A stretch of DNA of 16,911 bases from an uncultured Mycoplasmataceae bacterium (GTDB taxonomy: Bacteria; Bacillota_I; Bacilli_A; Mycoplasmatales; Mycoplasmoidaceae): positions 1 to 16,911 of the forward strand of contig CASGBP010000039.1 in the NCBI GenBank assembly GCA_949299825.1, given 5' to 3'. A program made the translations under genes and the position numbers. Below are positions 1-10,496 of this stretch, in pieces (position 1 is the first letter of the stretch; each line of letters opens with the position of its first letter). Below the pieces are notes generated by a model. The model worked only from the letters and a program-made list of their open reading frames with translations. It was not told where the DNA came from and did no database searches.

Positions 1-3000
1 GGAATTACAAATCCTAATAATTGACATAGACAAATTGGTACCTTTGTTAATGAATGAAGTGATATTAATGTAAATAATTTCAATTCATATATAAACTCAT
101 TTGTTGAAAGATTTTTTTCACGAGGTATTAGACAGGAAATTAGAGAGGATAGTAATGATCCTAATTCTAATCTTCTTAAAGTGAACTATACATCAAATTA
201 TTTATTTAGTTCTACTATTGTCAATAATAATTTAAATTACTCTGCTGAAGTTGGAGAAAGAGATATGACATTTGAAGTTGAAGGTTGATATGTTAATAGT
301 GAGAATGATACAGATTATCTACAAAAAGGAATAACAGGAGTTAAAAAACAAATTACTATTAATAATCTTCAACAACTATCTGAATCATATGCTCAAATTT
401 TTAATGATTATAGTAATTTTAAATGAATATATGATGAGTTACTAAATATATCTAATAACTATGCTTCAATGAAAAACTTTAATGCGTTATTAAAAATTCC
501 ATTATTATTTTCAGTTGCTATGGATAGATTAATATCAGCTGGTGCACCAAATATATTATTAGATGCAACTAGATCTTATTTCAAAAGTGTCGCAGCAATT
601 CTACAAAAAATTATTGAAATAAGTTTAGGTGAGTCTGCTATTCTTCCTGTTAATGATGCTAGTAGTAATGGAACAATGAATTTAGTTGATATATTTGGAT
701 TTGATAATGAAACAATTGAGTTTGATATACAAAAATACCAAACATATTTCATTACTACATATCCTTCATTTATTGCTGCTGCAAATAGTTATAATGTTGC
801 TAGATTATCAGCTAGTTTAGGAAGTAGTCTAAATAAAAATAGTGCTGATCAATTAGCATTTAGAAGTTCACAACAAATGGAAACTTTAAATGCAAACCAA
901 AGAACATCTGTTTATGAAAATGTTAAGAAAAGCATTATTCATATTTACAATCAAGGAAATACTATTATGTCAAATAAGGAGTTATGAAACGAAGCAAGTA
1001 ATGACTTTGACTTATTCACAGCCTTAATAATGGTAGCAAATGATTTATTAGATACTGCAATTAGAGATAAAGCCTTGGATGCTATTGAAGATCATGCTGG
1101 CGAATTATTAAACAATCCTGATAGTTGAGAATATGTACCTAATGATAATTTATTTAAAAAATTTGCATTTTTTATTTATCAAACTGAAAATAAACTTTTA
1201 ACTCCAAATGATCTATTATTAACAATGGATGCTTTAAATTATAAAGATTTACTAGCATGAGTTGGAGCTACTCAACAAATAGAAATAGAACTAGAAAAAG
1301 AAGAAAATATTAATTTAGCTAAACAAATATATAACCAATCTTTAGAATATAAAAATGATAATTTAAAAAATGATTTATTGGATTATAAAGCTGAAGTACA
1401 AAATGCTTTTAACCAACGTTATTATGAATATAATTTTGAAGGAAATTCAATTCAACTAGAAAAACAAATTGCATATCATAGTGGCGTCTATATGACTTTT
1501 GAACAATTTGCTGCAGTTACTATAATGAGAATGCTAGGCGATATTTCAAGGAATGATACATTATTTATTGAACAAGACAATACATTAATTATTAATCCAA
1601 AATATGCAGCTAATGCTACTAGTTTAATGTTAGATATATTGAATGAAAACAAGAAGTTAAAAAGACAATTAACTCATTTATATAGAGGTTTTCAAATAAT
1701 TCAAGAATATATAAATGATTTGGCGATTGAAAACAATTATAGTCACGATAATAAATGATCACTTGATGATTTAACCGTAAGAGCTATTATTAAAAACACA
1801 GCGCAATATTCTTCAATAATTAATCAAAATCTGGATTATTTACAAGAGAAATTATCAAGCATCAATATTCCATTAAAAACTGGTCAAATTATTGCATATA
1901 GTGGAACAGTTTTACAAATTAGATCATCAATTGATAAAGAACTAGATTATGAACCAAATATTTCTGTACAAACTATACCTTTTGAAAGTGGATCTGAAAT
2001 TACTTCTGATGTAGCGACTTTTATACCAAAAGTTAACAAGAATAAATCAGCTTATGTTATACCTCATATTTCTATTAAAAATGGAGAAATTACAGATTTA
2101 AAAGTAGCAACTTCTATTTATGTTTTTCCTACACTATTAATTGAAGGAGATGTTGCTATTAATTCACTAGATTATCGTTTTGATAAATACTTAGATACTA
2201 ATATAGCCTATGAAATAGCTAATTTATCTGATAATGTTTATCATTATATTTATATGCCTCAAATTAAGTTTGCTAATGGTTCATATAATCTAAATACCTC
2301 TGATTATAATACTTCTATCCAATATATTAATAAGTGAGGTAACATTGAATATCAAGATTTAACAAGTGATAAAAATTATGAAACCAATGATACTAATGAA
2401 AATGAGTTTATTAAAGAATTTAAAAAACCTGAAATGAAAACATTATTAGAACAAGAAAATGTTGAAGAAAATAATGATGAAAATAATGATGAAAAAATAG
2501 AAGAAATTTTAGATAGTATTGTTTCAGAATATGAACCTATGGTAAACAACAATACTTCAAAATTGGATGAAAAAGAATTTAAAAAACAATCAAATGAAAT
2601 AGTTAATAAGCTAATAGAAGAAAAGATTATAAATAAAGATCAAGCAGATAAATCAATTATTGTTGGTTTTGATCTCCCTTATAGTATTTCTTTATCAAAT
2701 GAAAGAAATATATGATTTATTTTAGAACCAGTTAGTGGAAAAAAAATTGGTTATCATTTTGAAAAAGATGCATATGAATATAAAATAAATGCAATTGTTT
2801 CAACTAGTAGGTATTTTAATAATTTAGATATTAAGCAATTAAATAATTTTGCTTTCCCTGTTATTACAAAACAATCTAACAACCAATATCAATTAAAAAT
2901 TATTGAATTTTCAAAGAATTATAAAAACGAATTTACTGCAAAATGTACACAAAAATTGTTTAGATCTAATGAATTGTCTTCTATCAAATATGGATATCTA

Positions 3001-6000
3001 GATAGAATTTATCAAAATTACAAAGCTTTTGAAGAGGGTGGTTTTTTTGGTACAGAATATGAGAAATATAATGTTAATCGTTTATTTAGTGATCTTGTTA
3101 GTAATAATGGATATATTATGGATAATACTGGAACCATTACTAATACTTTATTAGAAGTAAAGAATGAAAATATTACTAGTTTAGAAACAACCATTAGGAA
3201 TAAACTAAATAATGTAAACTTTGATAATGAAAATGTTAAGGAACATATTGTTAATGAAAAATTAACTAGTTATTATGGTTTATTAGATATTATCAATACA
3301 ACAGATACATCTATTAGTGATGATAATAGGTTAAATTATACTTACCGAATATATGATGAAAATAATTTTGAAAAAATTGGTATCTTTAGTCAAGGAATTG
3401 GAAATGATACAAATAGTGATGATGATTCGTCTGAAGTTAGTATTAATGAAAAGGTTATGTATGCTAGTTCAAAAAGAGATGAATTATTAAATGAACGTAA
3501 AGATGATGCAGCAGTTGAAATTAGAGAAACAAATACAAAAAGAGCTGTAACCTTTAGATCTATTGATTCAATTATTGATTCTGAAAGTTATTCCAGCGAT
3601 ATTGATGATAATTTATTTATAGAAGGAACAGATGAAAATAAGAAATTAAATAATCTAATTTCTAGTGTGATGAGAGGTTTAAAAGAATCTCTTTCAGCTG
3701 ATATTGAACATAATGAAAGTTTTAGCACTTTCTTTAGAAAAATTAGATTAATAAATAATGAAGGAGATGAAATTCTAAATTTTAAAGAAAGAAGTAGAAT
3801 ATTTTTACAATTTCTTAAATCTAATTCATATGTTTTTGATGATGGTGAAAATTATGACACAGAAATACGAAAGTTAATTTTAAGAAATGACGAAATCTTA
3901 AAGTCTATTATGAATGATCCTAATTGTACAGAAGAAAAGGCATTTAATTTATTAACTAATGTTGATGATAGAAAACAACAACAATTTTTTACTTTTACTA
4001 AAGAATTAAATAATGTTATTGCATCAGAAAATACAAAAATTATACAGGAAGTTAATCAAACTATATCAGGATCTTCTACAAGCATAAAAGATCGAGAAAA
4101 TTTTGAATCTTTTGTATCAAGAATATTTAAAGAAAAACTATGAATGAGTTTTCTTCCTGATGATGAATTTATTAAAATTTTAAGGGATGAATATTATGTT
4201 TGATTTAACAATCTTTATGAAAAATATTTTGAAGATGGTTATGATGAAAATAAAAGTATTTTTGCAGTTGAACTTGATAATTTTTTATTAACTAGTGATT
4301 TAAATAATGAGGCAAGAGATAAAAGTCTTACAAAACTAGCAATATATTCTTATTTTGATGAAGAATTATACAATAGCAATATTTCTAACATAGATTATAC
4401 TAATGCTATAAATAAAATTTTTATGGATAGAACTAAACTAGTTACTGAAAAATATGTTGATATTATAAATGATGATAATATAGACAAATATCAAAAAGAT
4501 ATAGTACAAAGAATTTTGAATCATTATGAAGGATTTTTAAGTAATAATAAAAGTTATGCTAGTAATAAAAATTTAGATAGTAGTGATGATATAGAAAAGT
4601 TATTAGAAAGAATGAACAATATTTTTAATGAGATCAACAGAGAAGAGAATGAAAGAAATGATATTACAAAAAAAGTTATTCGTGATTTAAATGACTATAC
4701 AAAATCAGATAACAAATCACAAGAATTATCGATCAATTTAGATGAAGATATTACTAAACCACAATCAATAAAATCATTTAATCCAATCAAGAAATCTAAG
4801 TCAAGACAAATTTTTGATGTTGTTAAGAAATTAGCATCAGGAGCTGCATTAGGATTTCAAGTCATTGGAAATATTATGACTATTGTAACTTTTGCTATGA
4901 TTATTTATGAAATATTTGAAATGAAAAAAGAAAAACCTTGTTTTTATACTTTTAAAGTAGATAATAACGAATGAACATGAAGTGGTGGTTCATACTCAGA
5001 AGCATATAGTGGTGGTCAAAGAGTAATAGTTGATGCTAGAACAGCCAGTTCAATGATTTTAAATGAAGCAATTCAATTAAATCATACTTATTTGAGAGAT
5101 TCATATTACTATGAGGGAAGAATATATGAGGACAACATTGTTGGAAGAAAAGAATTAAAACAAGATTATATTAATAATATTGTTTTTGGTTCATCAACTA
5201 GTGAAGATAGCAAAACATTATACACTTTTGATAAATTTGAAAAAATTATAGTTGCAAATGAAAACATAGACAATGAACTAGGGTTATATAAATCTAAAGA
5301 AACCTTGTCTAATGTAGTAATTAATGACATTATTAATAAAAAGAATGATTCAAAGTATTCTTCAGTTGAAGTAAAAAGTTTTACTGATAAATATGGAGGC
5401 AGTCTAATCTCATCTAATGATATTGCAGCTATTGAAGCAGCATCAAAAAATATAATAGCAAAAATAAGACCAACTATTATTTCATTAAGACCTGAATTAG
5501 ATCTTGAAAATTATTTACTAAATAGAAGAAACTATAATGGCTTACTACCAGGAAATAGTTATGATGCAGTTAATAATAAAATAATTAGTGAAGATGATAA
5601 AAAGATGAAAAATAGTAATTTCAGTACTGAAGAATGATTTATCATTAATGACTCAGCTAATTTATTGGATCAAAATAATTATTTTATTGAACCATTAGCT
5701 AACACAGCTATTAAGAAAGCTAAGCAAGTAAACAAGAACACATTATTAAATACTTATAAAAATAATCTTAAATCTATAAGAACTTATAATACTAATTCCT
5801 CTTCTATCCAATCTAGTACTTTTAGTGATGCTTATGCAATGGTTGAACAAGGAATTAGGCAACATAAAGTTATTGCATATTTTTCTAATAGTGGTATTAA
5901 ATATTTTGTAGGTATATCGACATCTAATAGTTCTAGTTATTCAAGTGCTTATAGTAATTTTTTAAATTATATAATGATGGAAAAAGGAATTAAACTAAGT

Positions 6001-6093
6001 ATTCAAACTAGTGAAGTCATTAATCATTATGAATATAAGGGATTTATTTTTTCCAATATTAATGAGATACTAGAGTTTGAATCAAAATATTAG
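1..6093 (+). CDS. Giant membrane-anchored protein of unknown function (5' partial)
   Basis: A single frame stays open from base 1 to a TAG stop at 6091-6093 if TGA is read as Trp, giving at least 2030 residues. The start lies outside the window. At least 15 in-frame TGA codons occur (for example at 22, 55, 286, 985, 1756, 2713, 4141, 4972, 4978 and 5635), so a standard-code caller would shatter it into seven or more pieces. The protein is rich in Asn, Asp, Lys, Ser, Ile and Tyr, with very few Cys. One strong hydrophobic helix covers visible residues about 1611-1639 (4831-4917). It is preceded by a Lys/Arg-rich stretch and followed by 'YEIFEMKKEK', a Gly/Ser/Tyr-rich segment and about 390 further residues. 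An acidic Glu/Asn/Asp tract lies near residues 816-840. I recognise no family. Size, composition and membrane segment resemble large Mollicutes surface or adhesion-type proteins, but no homology is claimed. Orientation in the membrane cannot be decided without the N-terminus. Confidence 0.9.
2467..2493 (+). repeat. 12-bp in-frame tandem repeat (acidic E-N-N-D units)
   Basis: Two perfect copies of a 12-bp unit (2467-2478 and 2479-2490) are followed by the first codon of a third. They encode Glu-Asn-Asn-Asp twice plus Glu, inside the acidic tract of the giant protein. Because 12 is a multiple of 3, copy-number change would alter length but not frame. Confidence 0.8.
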
Positions 6094-6114
6094 AGTTTTA
6101 TATATTTGTTAATA

Positions 6115-6120
6115 TATAAT
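6115..6120 (+). promoter_or_regulatory. -10 box of the SRP RNA promoter
   Basis: A perfect TATAAT lies 6 nt upstream of the G that begins the SRP RNA helix at 6127, the right distance for a transcription start. The -35 region would fall at about 6092-6097, overlapping the stop codon of the giant gene, and is poor. The giant gene and the RNA promoter are therefore packed with almost no spacer. Confidence 0.6.
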
Positions 6121-6126
6121 AATATT

Positions 6127-6203
6127 GTCGTTGTAATATCTTGAATTGAACCATGTCAGGGTAGAAATACAGCAGCATTAAGATTCCATTTATGTACAAC
6201 GAC
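6127..6203 (+). ncRNA. ffs: Signal recognition particle RNA (4.5S / scRNA, small bacterial type)
   Basis: The ends GTCGTTGTA and TACAACGAC pair perfectly and close a hairpin of about 77 nt. The apical part carries the conserved Ffh-binding domain: the symmetric-loop strands 'GTCAGG' and 'AGCAGCA' around a GTAGAAATAC tip, as in other Mollicutes SRP RNAs. With Ffh protein it forms the SRP that delivers nascent membrane and secreted proteins to the translocon. It lies between the giant gene and trxB, with its own -10 box and its own terminator, so it is transcribed alone. The ends are set by the terminal helix and may be off by a few bases. Confidence 0.93.
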
Positions 6204-6216
6204 ACTTTGTAAATTT

Positions 6217-6241
6217 AATTACCCTCCTTGGGTAATTTTTT
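6217..6241 (+). terminator. Intrinsic terminator after the SRP RNA
   Basis: The arms AATTACCC (6217-6224) and GGGTAATT (6230-6237) pair perfectly around a 5-nt loop and run straight into a T tract (TTTTT with the arm's own Ts, then TATAT). This is the best-formed rho-independent terminator in the window. It separates the SRP RNA from trxB. Confidence 0.88.
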
Positions 6242-6242
6242 A

Positions 6243-6248
6243 TATAAT
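6243..6248 (+). promoter_or_regulatory. Probable -10 box for trxB
   Basis: TATAAT sits immediately after the SRP terminator T tract and about 25 nt before the trxB ATG. Initiation near 6255 would leave a leader of about 18 nt carrying the GAGG ribosome-binding site at 6264-6267. The -35 position would fall inside the terminator hairpin and does not match consensus. Confidence 0.5.
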
Positions 6249-6272
6249 TAATAATCTATATATGAGGTATAT

Positions 6273-7199
6273 ATGAAAGAATTTGATGTGGTAATTATTG
6301 GTGCGGGCCCTGCAGGATTAACTGCTGCAATTTATGGTCAAAGATCCAGTCTTAAATGTTGCTTAGTTGAAAAATCTGCTCCTGGAGGAAAAATAGTAAG
6401 TACTGCTTTTATTGAAAATTATCCAGGATTTAAATCTATTAGTGGTCCAGAATTGGCCTTTGAAATGTACAATCAAGCAACTTCATTAGGCGCTACTTAT
6501 ATTGGTGCTAAAGCCTTAAAAATAAAGGAAGATAATAAATTTAAATTGGTTGAATTAGATAATAATGAAGTTTTAAAGGCAAAAGCAATAATAATTGCCA
6601 TAGGAATGGAAAATAAGAAGTTGAAAATTCCTGGTGAGGATACTTTTTATGGTAAAGGTGTTTCTTATTGTGCTATCTGTGATGGGATGTTTTTTAAAAA
6701 TAAAATTATAGCAGTTGTTGGTAGTGGTAATTCAGCATGCGAAGAAGCAATTTACTTATCAACTATAGGTGAAAAAGTATATCTAATTATTAGAGGAGAT
6801 AAAATGAAAGCTGATGCTCATATTATTAATCAAGTTAAAGAAAGTAAAAATATTGAAATTTTGTTTAATACTATAGGTGTATCAATAAAAGGAGAAGGAA
6901 AGGTTGAAGAATTTGAGGTAAAAAATATAGTTACAAATGAAATTAAAAATTTAAAGGTTAGCGCTGTTTTTCCTTTCATTGGTTTAACTGTTGAACCATT
7001 GGACGATTCTTCCTTAAAAATGAAAAAAACAATTAATAATTTTTATGTTGTTAATGAACATCAAGAAACATCAACTCCTGGAATTTTTGCTGCTGGTGAT
7101 ATTAATGATAAAAAATTTAGGCAAATATCTACAGCAATAAATGATGGCACTATTGCTGCTTTATCAGCAAAAGAATATATTCAAAATAATTTTAAATAG
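6273..7199 (+). CDS. trxB: Thioredoxin reductase
   Basis: A 308-aa flavoprotein, normal length for the low-molecular-weight bacterial enzyme, which moves electrons from NAD(P)H through FAD to thioredoxin in the cytoplasm. Visible motifs are the FAD-binding GAGPAG (residues 10-15), the redox-active C133-A-I-C136 followed by Asp-Gly, the nucleotide-binding GSGNSACEEA (150-159) and the C-terminal FAD motif 'GIFAAGDI'. The start is set by GAGG at 6264-6267, five bases before ATG. The gene contains no Trp, so it is intact under either genetic code. In the region where NADPH-using relatives carry His-Arg-Arg...Arg, this protein reads Ile-Arg-Gly-Asp-Lys-Met-Lys, so its cofactor preference may be relaxed (inference). 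It is monocistronic between the SRP terminator and a convergent gene. Confidence 0.96.
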   Translation: MKEFDVVIIGAGPAGLTAAIYGQRSSLKCCLVEKSAPGGKIVSTAFIENYPGFKSISGPELAFEMYNQATSLGATYIGAKALKIKEDNKFKLVELDNNEVLKAKAIIIAIGMENKKLKIPGEDTFYGKGVSYCAICDGMFFKNKIIAVVGSGNSACEEAIYLSTIGEKVYLIIRGDKMKADAHIINQVKESKNIEILFNTIGVSIKGEGKVEEFEVKNIVTNEIKNLKVSAVFPFIGLTVEPLDDSSLKMKKTINNFYVVNEHQETSTPGIFAAGDINDKKFRQISTAINDGTIAALSAKEYIQNNFK

Positions 7200-7230
7200 T
7201 TAATTATCAATAATTATTCATTAATTTTTT
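7200..7230 (+). terminator. Weak terminator-like hairpin between convergent genes
   Basis: TTAAT (7200-7204) and ATTAA (7220-7224) pair, enclose the palindrome AATAATTATT (7209-7218), and lead into a run of six Ts. It lies at the trxB end and overlaps the stop of the convergent choline-kinase-like gene. The stem is only 5 AT pairs with an internal mismatch, so it is weak evidence. Confidence 0.35.
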
Positions 7231-8371
7231 CTTGTTTATCTAATGATTGAATGATTTTTTCTTGAAGTTTTAGTTCATTATCATCAAATTCTTCTTTACT
7301 AATAAAATCATCATCTAATTTATTTTTTTTCTTAAGTTTCTTTTTACTTCCCTTTATTTTACAAGATTCATTATGTTGTTTCTCTTCTTCTAATAATTTT
7401 TTACTATGATTTAATGATGAACTTTGTGTTTCGCTACTAATTCCAGAAAATTTTACTTTTTTTGTAACGTTTTCTTCTAAATTTACAAATTTTAAATTTT
7501 TTTCGTTGTTATCACTATTGTCATTTGAACTTACATAGTTTATATTATTAATAATTTTTTCAACATTATCAAAATTTAAATTACTAGTAAATTTTAGACG
7601 TTTTAATATATTTTTTCTATATTTTTTAATCCTAAAAGTATTTGGAACAGAAAGACTTCATTGATATGCATATAAACAAGTCATTATCATGTATTCTTTT
7701 AATTTTTCTAGGTTGATTCCTCCATATTGTTTAGCTAGGAATACTATTTGCTTTTTTGTCATATTTTCTCTTGCAAGGTTGGCAAGTTCAAAATATGGAT
7801 TAGCTAATCTAGATCATTCAAAGTCAATAATGTTAACTTCATTATTTTGCTTGTTATATAGAATATTTCCTGGATTTAAATCACAATGACATGGAATAGT
7901 AAAATCATTTATATATTTTGCAACTAAGGTTATGTATTGAGTATAAAAAATATTATCTTGTTCATTTTTTTGTAACAATTCAATAAATGCATATGCATTA
8001 AATTTAGGAATATCCTTTGAAACAGTTGAATGAAATTTTTTAAGTTTTTGAATAATTAAATCAATTTTTTCATAATTTCAATGATGAATCTTTTTTCCAG
8101 GAACCCACTGCCTAATCATATTGCCTGTTTTATCATCAAAAAAAATCAATGGAATCTCTAAATCATTGTATACTTTATGTTCAACTTCTCGCTTTATTAA
8201 CTTAGAATTACACAATCTAACTTGATATGATTGGCCATCATCAGTTTTGATTTTGTAAGAAATATTTGTAAAACCATCTTTTTTTTCAATTTTTTTGATT
8301 TGATGCCTTGTGTAATTAGTTTTATCTAAAAATAATTTAATAGCATTTTCTTTAGTATTATTAGTGTTCAT
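7214..8371 (-). CDS. Choline/ethanolamine kinase-like protein (LicA type) with charged C-terminal tail
   Basis: Reading TGA as Trp gives 385 aa from ATG at 8371 to TAA at 7214-7216, joining the obvious N-terminal piece to the rest. The fold is the choline kinase/aminoglycoside phosphotransferase type. An N-lobe 'DGFTNISY' matches the GGLTN-x-x-Y glycine loop, then comes 'IRQWVPGK', a catalytic H162-C-D164-L-N-P-G-N169 (Brenner motif) and a metal-binding D183-F-E-W. Expected role is ATP-dependent phosphorylation of choline or a related small alcohol for phospholipid or glycolipid head groups; the true substrate is unproven. From about residue 260 a tail of roughly 125 aa follows, low in complexity and rich in Lys, Glu, Asp, Ser and Asn, with no counterpart in typical LicA. 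No ribosome-binding site precedes the ATG. The gene follows nfo after 43 nt and has its own candidate promoter. Confidence 0.87.
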
Positions 8372-8388
8372 AATAAAAGATAGATATA

Positions 8389-8397
8389 TTTATAACA
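8389..8397 (-). promoter_or_regulatory. Extended -10 promoter candidate for the choline-kinase-like gene
   Basis: On the minus strand TGT precedes TATAAA (TGn-TATAAA, 8397 down to 8389). Initiation about 7 nt further on would give a leader near 11 nt without a Shine-Dalgarno sequence, suggesting nearly leaderless translation. No good -35 is visible. Confidence 0.4.
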
Positions 8398-8414
8398 CAA
8401 AAGAAAAATAAGGA

Positions 8415-9308
8415 TTATTTTTTTAATCAATTTTCAAATTGTTTATTCTTAATCATTGTTATTTCTTGTTTATAAGGAGGCGTTGATTTATTTTTTTCAC
8501 CTACATATGGGGTTTCTAGAATTTTTGGAATATCTATTAATTTCTGATGATAAATTACTTTTAATAAGTTATCAAAACCTATTTTTCCATAACCTATATT
8601 TTGATGTCTATCTTTTCTTGATCCCACTTCATTCATAGAGTCGTTGACATGGATGCAATGAATTTTATTGATACCAATTAGATTTTCAAATTCTTGTAAA
8701 TAATCGTCAAAATTTTCAATGTTATATCCTGAATCTGAAATATGACAAGTATCTAGACACACTCCAATTCTATTTTGTTGCTTAATTCCATTTATAATAT
8801 CTTTTATATGTTCAATCTTATAACCAATTTCTGATCCCTTTCCTGCCATTGTTTCAATTAAAATTAAAACATTTGAATCTTTTGTTTTATCAAGTGCATA
8901 ATTAATTCCATCTATTATTTGATTTAGAGCTACTTCATATGTTTGGTCTAATCTACTTCCTGGATGTAATACTAATTTATCAAATCCAAGTCCATCAACT
9001 CTAAATATTTCTTTAACTAAAAATTCTTTTGCTAAATCTCTAGTTTCAATTTTTGATGAACATAAATTGATAATATATGGAGCATGCACTATTACATTTT
9101 TAGGATCAATATTATTTTTTTTCATTAATTCATAAGCCTCTTCTTTTTTAAAAATATTAATATCCTTTCTTATGGTGTTCTGTGGAGCTCCAGTATAGAA
9201 CATAAATGTATTTGAACCATACTCAATTGATTCTTTAACTGAACCAAGAAGAAAATTAGGCGAACTTAATGAAACATGACTTCCAATTATTAATTTTTTA
9301 TTATTCAT
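8415..9308 (-). CDS. nfo: Endonuclease IV (AP endonuclease)
   Basis: 297 aa when the TGA at 8427-8429 is read as Trp; the true end is TAA at 8415-8417, four codons past the apparent stop. The enzyme cleaves DNA 5' of abasic sites in base-excision repair and removes 3' blocking groups. All nine trinuclear-zinc ligands of the family are present: H75 (VHAP), H115 (LHPG), E152 (IETMAG), D186 and H189 (LDTCH), H220 (HVND), D233 and H235 (DRHQNIG) and E265 (LETP). Length is close to the bacterial norm. The start is set by an AGGGAG site just upstream and overlaps the end of the preceding U32 gene by 8 nt, so the two are translationally coupled. It is the fourth gene of the minus-strand set. Confidence 0.97.
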
Positions 9309-10494
9309 TTTGAATTCTCCCTATACAAAATTGATTTAATTCAATAGGTTTTGATAATTCTATTATTGCTCTAGTCATAGGTGTATTAATTATTTTTGTA
9401 TATTCATTTTTTTCTATGTTAAATAAACTTTTAATTTGTAATTCAACATCATTTATTTTATTAGGAAAAACAACAAACAATTTTTTTTGTATGTCAAGGT
9501 GGTTTTTAGTTATAACTTCATAATGAGTTTCATCTATTTTTTTAATTACATTAAAAACAAAATTTTGTAATACTTGTTTTTTAACATCATGATATATCAT
9601 ATTTTTTTCATCATTCCTTATTAGTAAAGCAGTAGAGGTTTCTCGGTTTGAAACTTGTTTAATTGAATTTCTAATTTCTTCAATGTTAATTTTTTTATTA
9701 TTGCTTATTACATCCATTAGAATTCGATATTGTTTAATAATAGAAGATAAATAATTAACTGTCTTCATTCTTCCTTCAATTTTAAAGGAGGATATATTCA
9801 TATTCATTAGTTTTTGTATATATTCAACATATGACATATCTTTAGCACTCATAGTAAATAAATTTTTTGAATTGGTATTCAAGATTTCATATTCTCACCT
9901 ACAAGATTGAGCACAACCTCCAACATTTGAATCTCTTAATGAAAAATTATTACTCATCATGCATCTACCACTATAAGATATGCATACTGCTCCATGTATA
10001 AATATTTCTACTTCTAAAATTCCTTTTAAATTATTTGAGGTTTGTTCGATTTCTGTTAAGGATAATTCTCTTGCTAAAATAACTCTTTTAACATTATATT
10101 TTTTTCAAAATTTAGCTGAATATGAATTAGTAATTGATTGTTGAGTAGAAATATGAATTTCACATTTTGGAAAATATTTTCCAATTGTGTGAATAATATA
10201 GGGATCTGCACAAATAAAACCATCAATTTTTAAAGTAGATATTTTTTTAAAAAAATCAAGAAAACCTTTAGCTAGAAAGTTATGACAAATGACATTACAA
10301 ACAAGATAAATTTTTTTATTTCTCATATGTGCATACTTAACAACTTCATCAATATCACTAATATCAAAATTTGAGGCTCTTGCTCTAAGTGAATACTGTT
10401 TTGCACCTAAGAAAACAGCATCTGCACCATATTCAATAGCAAAGAAGCATCTTTCTTTATCTCCAGCTGGAGCAAGCAATTCTATTTTCTTCAT
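9301..10494 (-). CDS. trhP2: U32-family tRNA uridine-34 hydroxylation protein, TrhP2/YrrO type
   Basis: 397 aa with internal TGA read as Trp. The protein opens 'KKIELLAPAGD', the hallmark N-terminus of the U32 (once 'collagenase-like protease') family. It carries the U32 signature with four cysteines: H-G-A-V-C171-I-S-Y-S-G-R-C178, then C194 and C198. In E. coli TrhP and B. subtilis TrhP1/TrhP2 this family is needed to make 5-hydroxyuridine at tRNA position 34, in a process linked to iron-sulfur clusters and prephenate. The start has AAGGA six bases upstream and begins 2 nt after the TrhP1 stop; the end overlaps nfo. The order trmR-trhP1-trhP2 matches B. subtilis yrrM-yrrN-yrrO. The older annotation 'peptidase U32' is less likely to describe its role. 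The function is from family and synteny. Confidence 0.9.
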
Positions 10495-10496
10495 GT

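Noticed and set aside
1..6093. Several separate genes in the first 6 kb
   Set aside because: All pieces share one frame and the gaps between them are open apart from TGA codons, so they form one coding sequence.
9301..10494. Collagenase/protease role for the U32 protein
   Set aside because: The family name is historical; the gene order with trmR and the YrrO-like Cys signature favour tRNA modification.
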